The notes beneath the pieces are model-generated. The model did not search any database. It was not told the origin of the DNA and saw only the letters and a program-made list of their open reading frames with translations. DNA of 64,000 nt. Source: Vibrio crassostreae 9ZC13 (lineage in GTDB: Bacteria; Pseudomonadota; Gammaproteobacteria; Enterobacterales; Vibrionaceae). Within the stretch, counting starts at the first letter, position 1, and the number at the start of each line of letters is the position of its first letter. Positions 63,496 to 64,000 of this stretch are shown piece by piece. The stretch is from contig NZ_AJYZ02000040.1 of the NCBI RefSeq assembly GCF_000272045.2, positions 58,249-122,248 on the forward strand, read 5' to 3'. The translations under genes were made by a program, and so were the position numbers.

Positions 63496-64000
63496 GATAA
63501 AAGCCTACTTTTGAGGCGTTTTGAGTTCTTTTTAATCGAACGAATAAAAAAACGAAAAAAACTTAAAAAAGGGCTTGCCAGTGTGATCGAAATCTCTATA
63601 ATGCCACCTCGCTGACACGGGATGGCTTCTTAGGAAACCAGAACGAATCAGCAAGCCAAATTAGCCAAGCCAAGCGCTTGAAAAAAGTTTTGAAAATAGT
63701 GGTTGACACTAAAACTTAAATCGCTAAAATGGCCGTCCGATTTGAGCGAAGCTCAAAAAGGAAAAGCTCTTTAACAATTTAAACCTATCAATCTGTGTGG
63801 GCACTCGTTGATGAATATCAAAAATTGATTCTTAGGAATCACATTGATTTCAATGAACTGAGTGACCAATCGATAATTTATTATCGGCACAGTCAATTCA
63901 TTATCATTCTGTTGGAATGGTAATAGCTTTAGAATTACTTTTTGTAGTTTTGAAGTCAGTATTCGTTGAGTCACACCTATTAATTTAGGTAATCAAAACT
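63496..64000 (+). promoter_or_regulatory. rRNA operon promoter and leader region
   Basis: A-rich upstream stretch (63545-63570), then P1 with TTGCCA (63575-63580), 16 bases, TATAAT (63597-63602) and a GC-rich discriminator; P2 with TTGACA (63703-63708), 16 bases, TAAAAT (63725-63730). BoxA AGCTCTTTAACAATTT at 63765-63780. The leader runs to the window end; the 16S start is not reached. The hemG end has a weak hairpin at 63503-63517. No other gene is evident. Confidence 0.9.
63765..63780 (+). promoter_or_regulatory. rRNA antitermination boxA
   Basis: AGCTCTTTAACAATTT matches the E. coli rrn boxA (TGCTCTTTAACA) almost exactly. The Nus factors load there to prevent early termination in the long stable RNA. 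Confidence 0.88.

Overview
This window looks like the replication-origin region of the larger chromosome of a Vibrio species. The evidence is the gene order mnmG-oriC-mioC, parAB placed between rsmG and atpI, a complete ilvLGMEDA operon, the DUF2860 outer-membrane protein, MneA, ComM, and protein sequences that read as Vibrionaceae throughout. The low-GC coding style and several protein details remind me of the Splendidus clade, but that is only an inference. No insertion sequence, prophage, integron or CRISPR array is visible. This is core chromosome, and most of the interest lies in regulation between genes.

Layout. (1) 1-8.9 kb: a gene cut by the window edge, then trhA under a FabR-type palindrome, a Spo0M-like protein, two very small unidentified reading frames, yihD-ccoG-srkA-dsbA, an outer-membrane DUF2860 protein, and comM on the minus strand. 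(2) 9.1-15.7 kb: ilvL attenuator and ilvG-M-E-D-A. (3) 15.8-19.6 kb: divergent punR/punC and glmU. (4) 19.8-26.7 kb: the F1Fo ATP synthase operon atpIBEFHAGDC on the minus strand. (5) 26.9-31.1 kb: parB, parA, rsmG, mnmG. (6) 31.1-31.6 kb: oriC, with tandem 13-mers, DnaA boxes and dense GATC sites. (7) 31.6-35.9 kb: mioC, mnmE, yidC, yidD, rnpA, rpmH. (8) 36.1-38.4 kb: a polar amino-acid ABC transporter between rpmH and dnaA. (9) 38.7-44.9 kb: dnaA-dnaN-recF-gyrB on the plus strand. (10) 45-52.7 kb: a heat-shock hspA gene with a sigma-32 promoter and a ROSE-like RNA thermometer, avtA, a lipoprotein alpha-amylase, and glyS/glyQ. (11) 52.9-56 kb: a yybP-ykoY manganese riboswitch and mneA, two tiny membrane proteins, tusA and a LysR regulator. 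(12) 56-63.5 kb: acuI, fadBA with a FadR site, yigZ-trkH-hemG. The window ends inside the leader of an rRNA operon (two promoters and boxA), before the 16S gene.

How the genes work together. Origin firing (oriC, dnaA), segregation (parAB), the clamp, repair and gyrase genes (dnaN, recF, gyrB) and energy supply (atp) are clustered near the origin. The strongest regulatory calls are the ilvL attenuator, the hspA heat-shock promoter plus ROSE hairpin, the manganese riboswitch, the FabR and FadR operators and oriC itself. I found no clearly undescribed multi-gene system. The least explained objects are the two small frames at 2153-2376 behind a perfect 18-bp palindrome, the long imperfect palindrome after gyrB, and the mutually exclusive pairings in the hspA leader.
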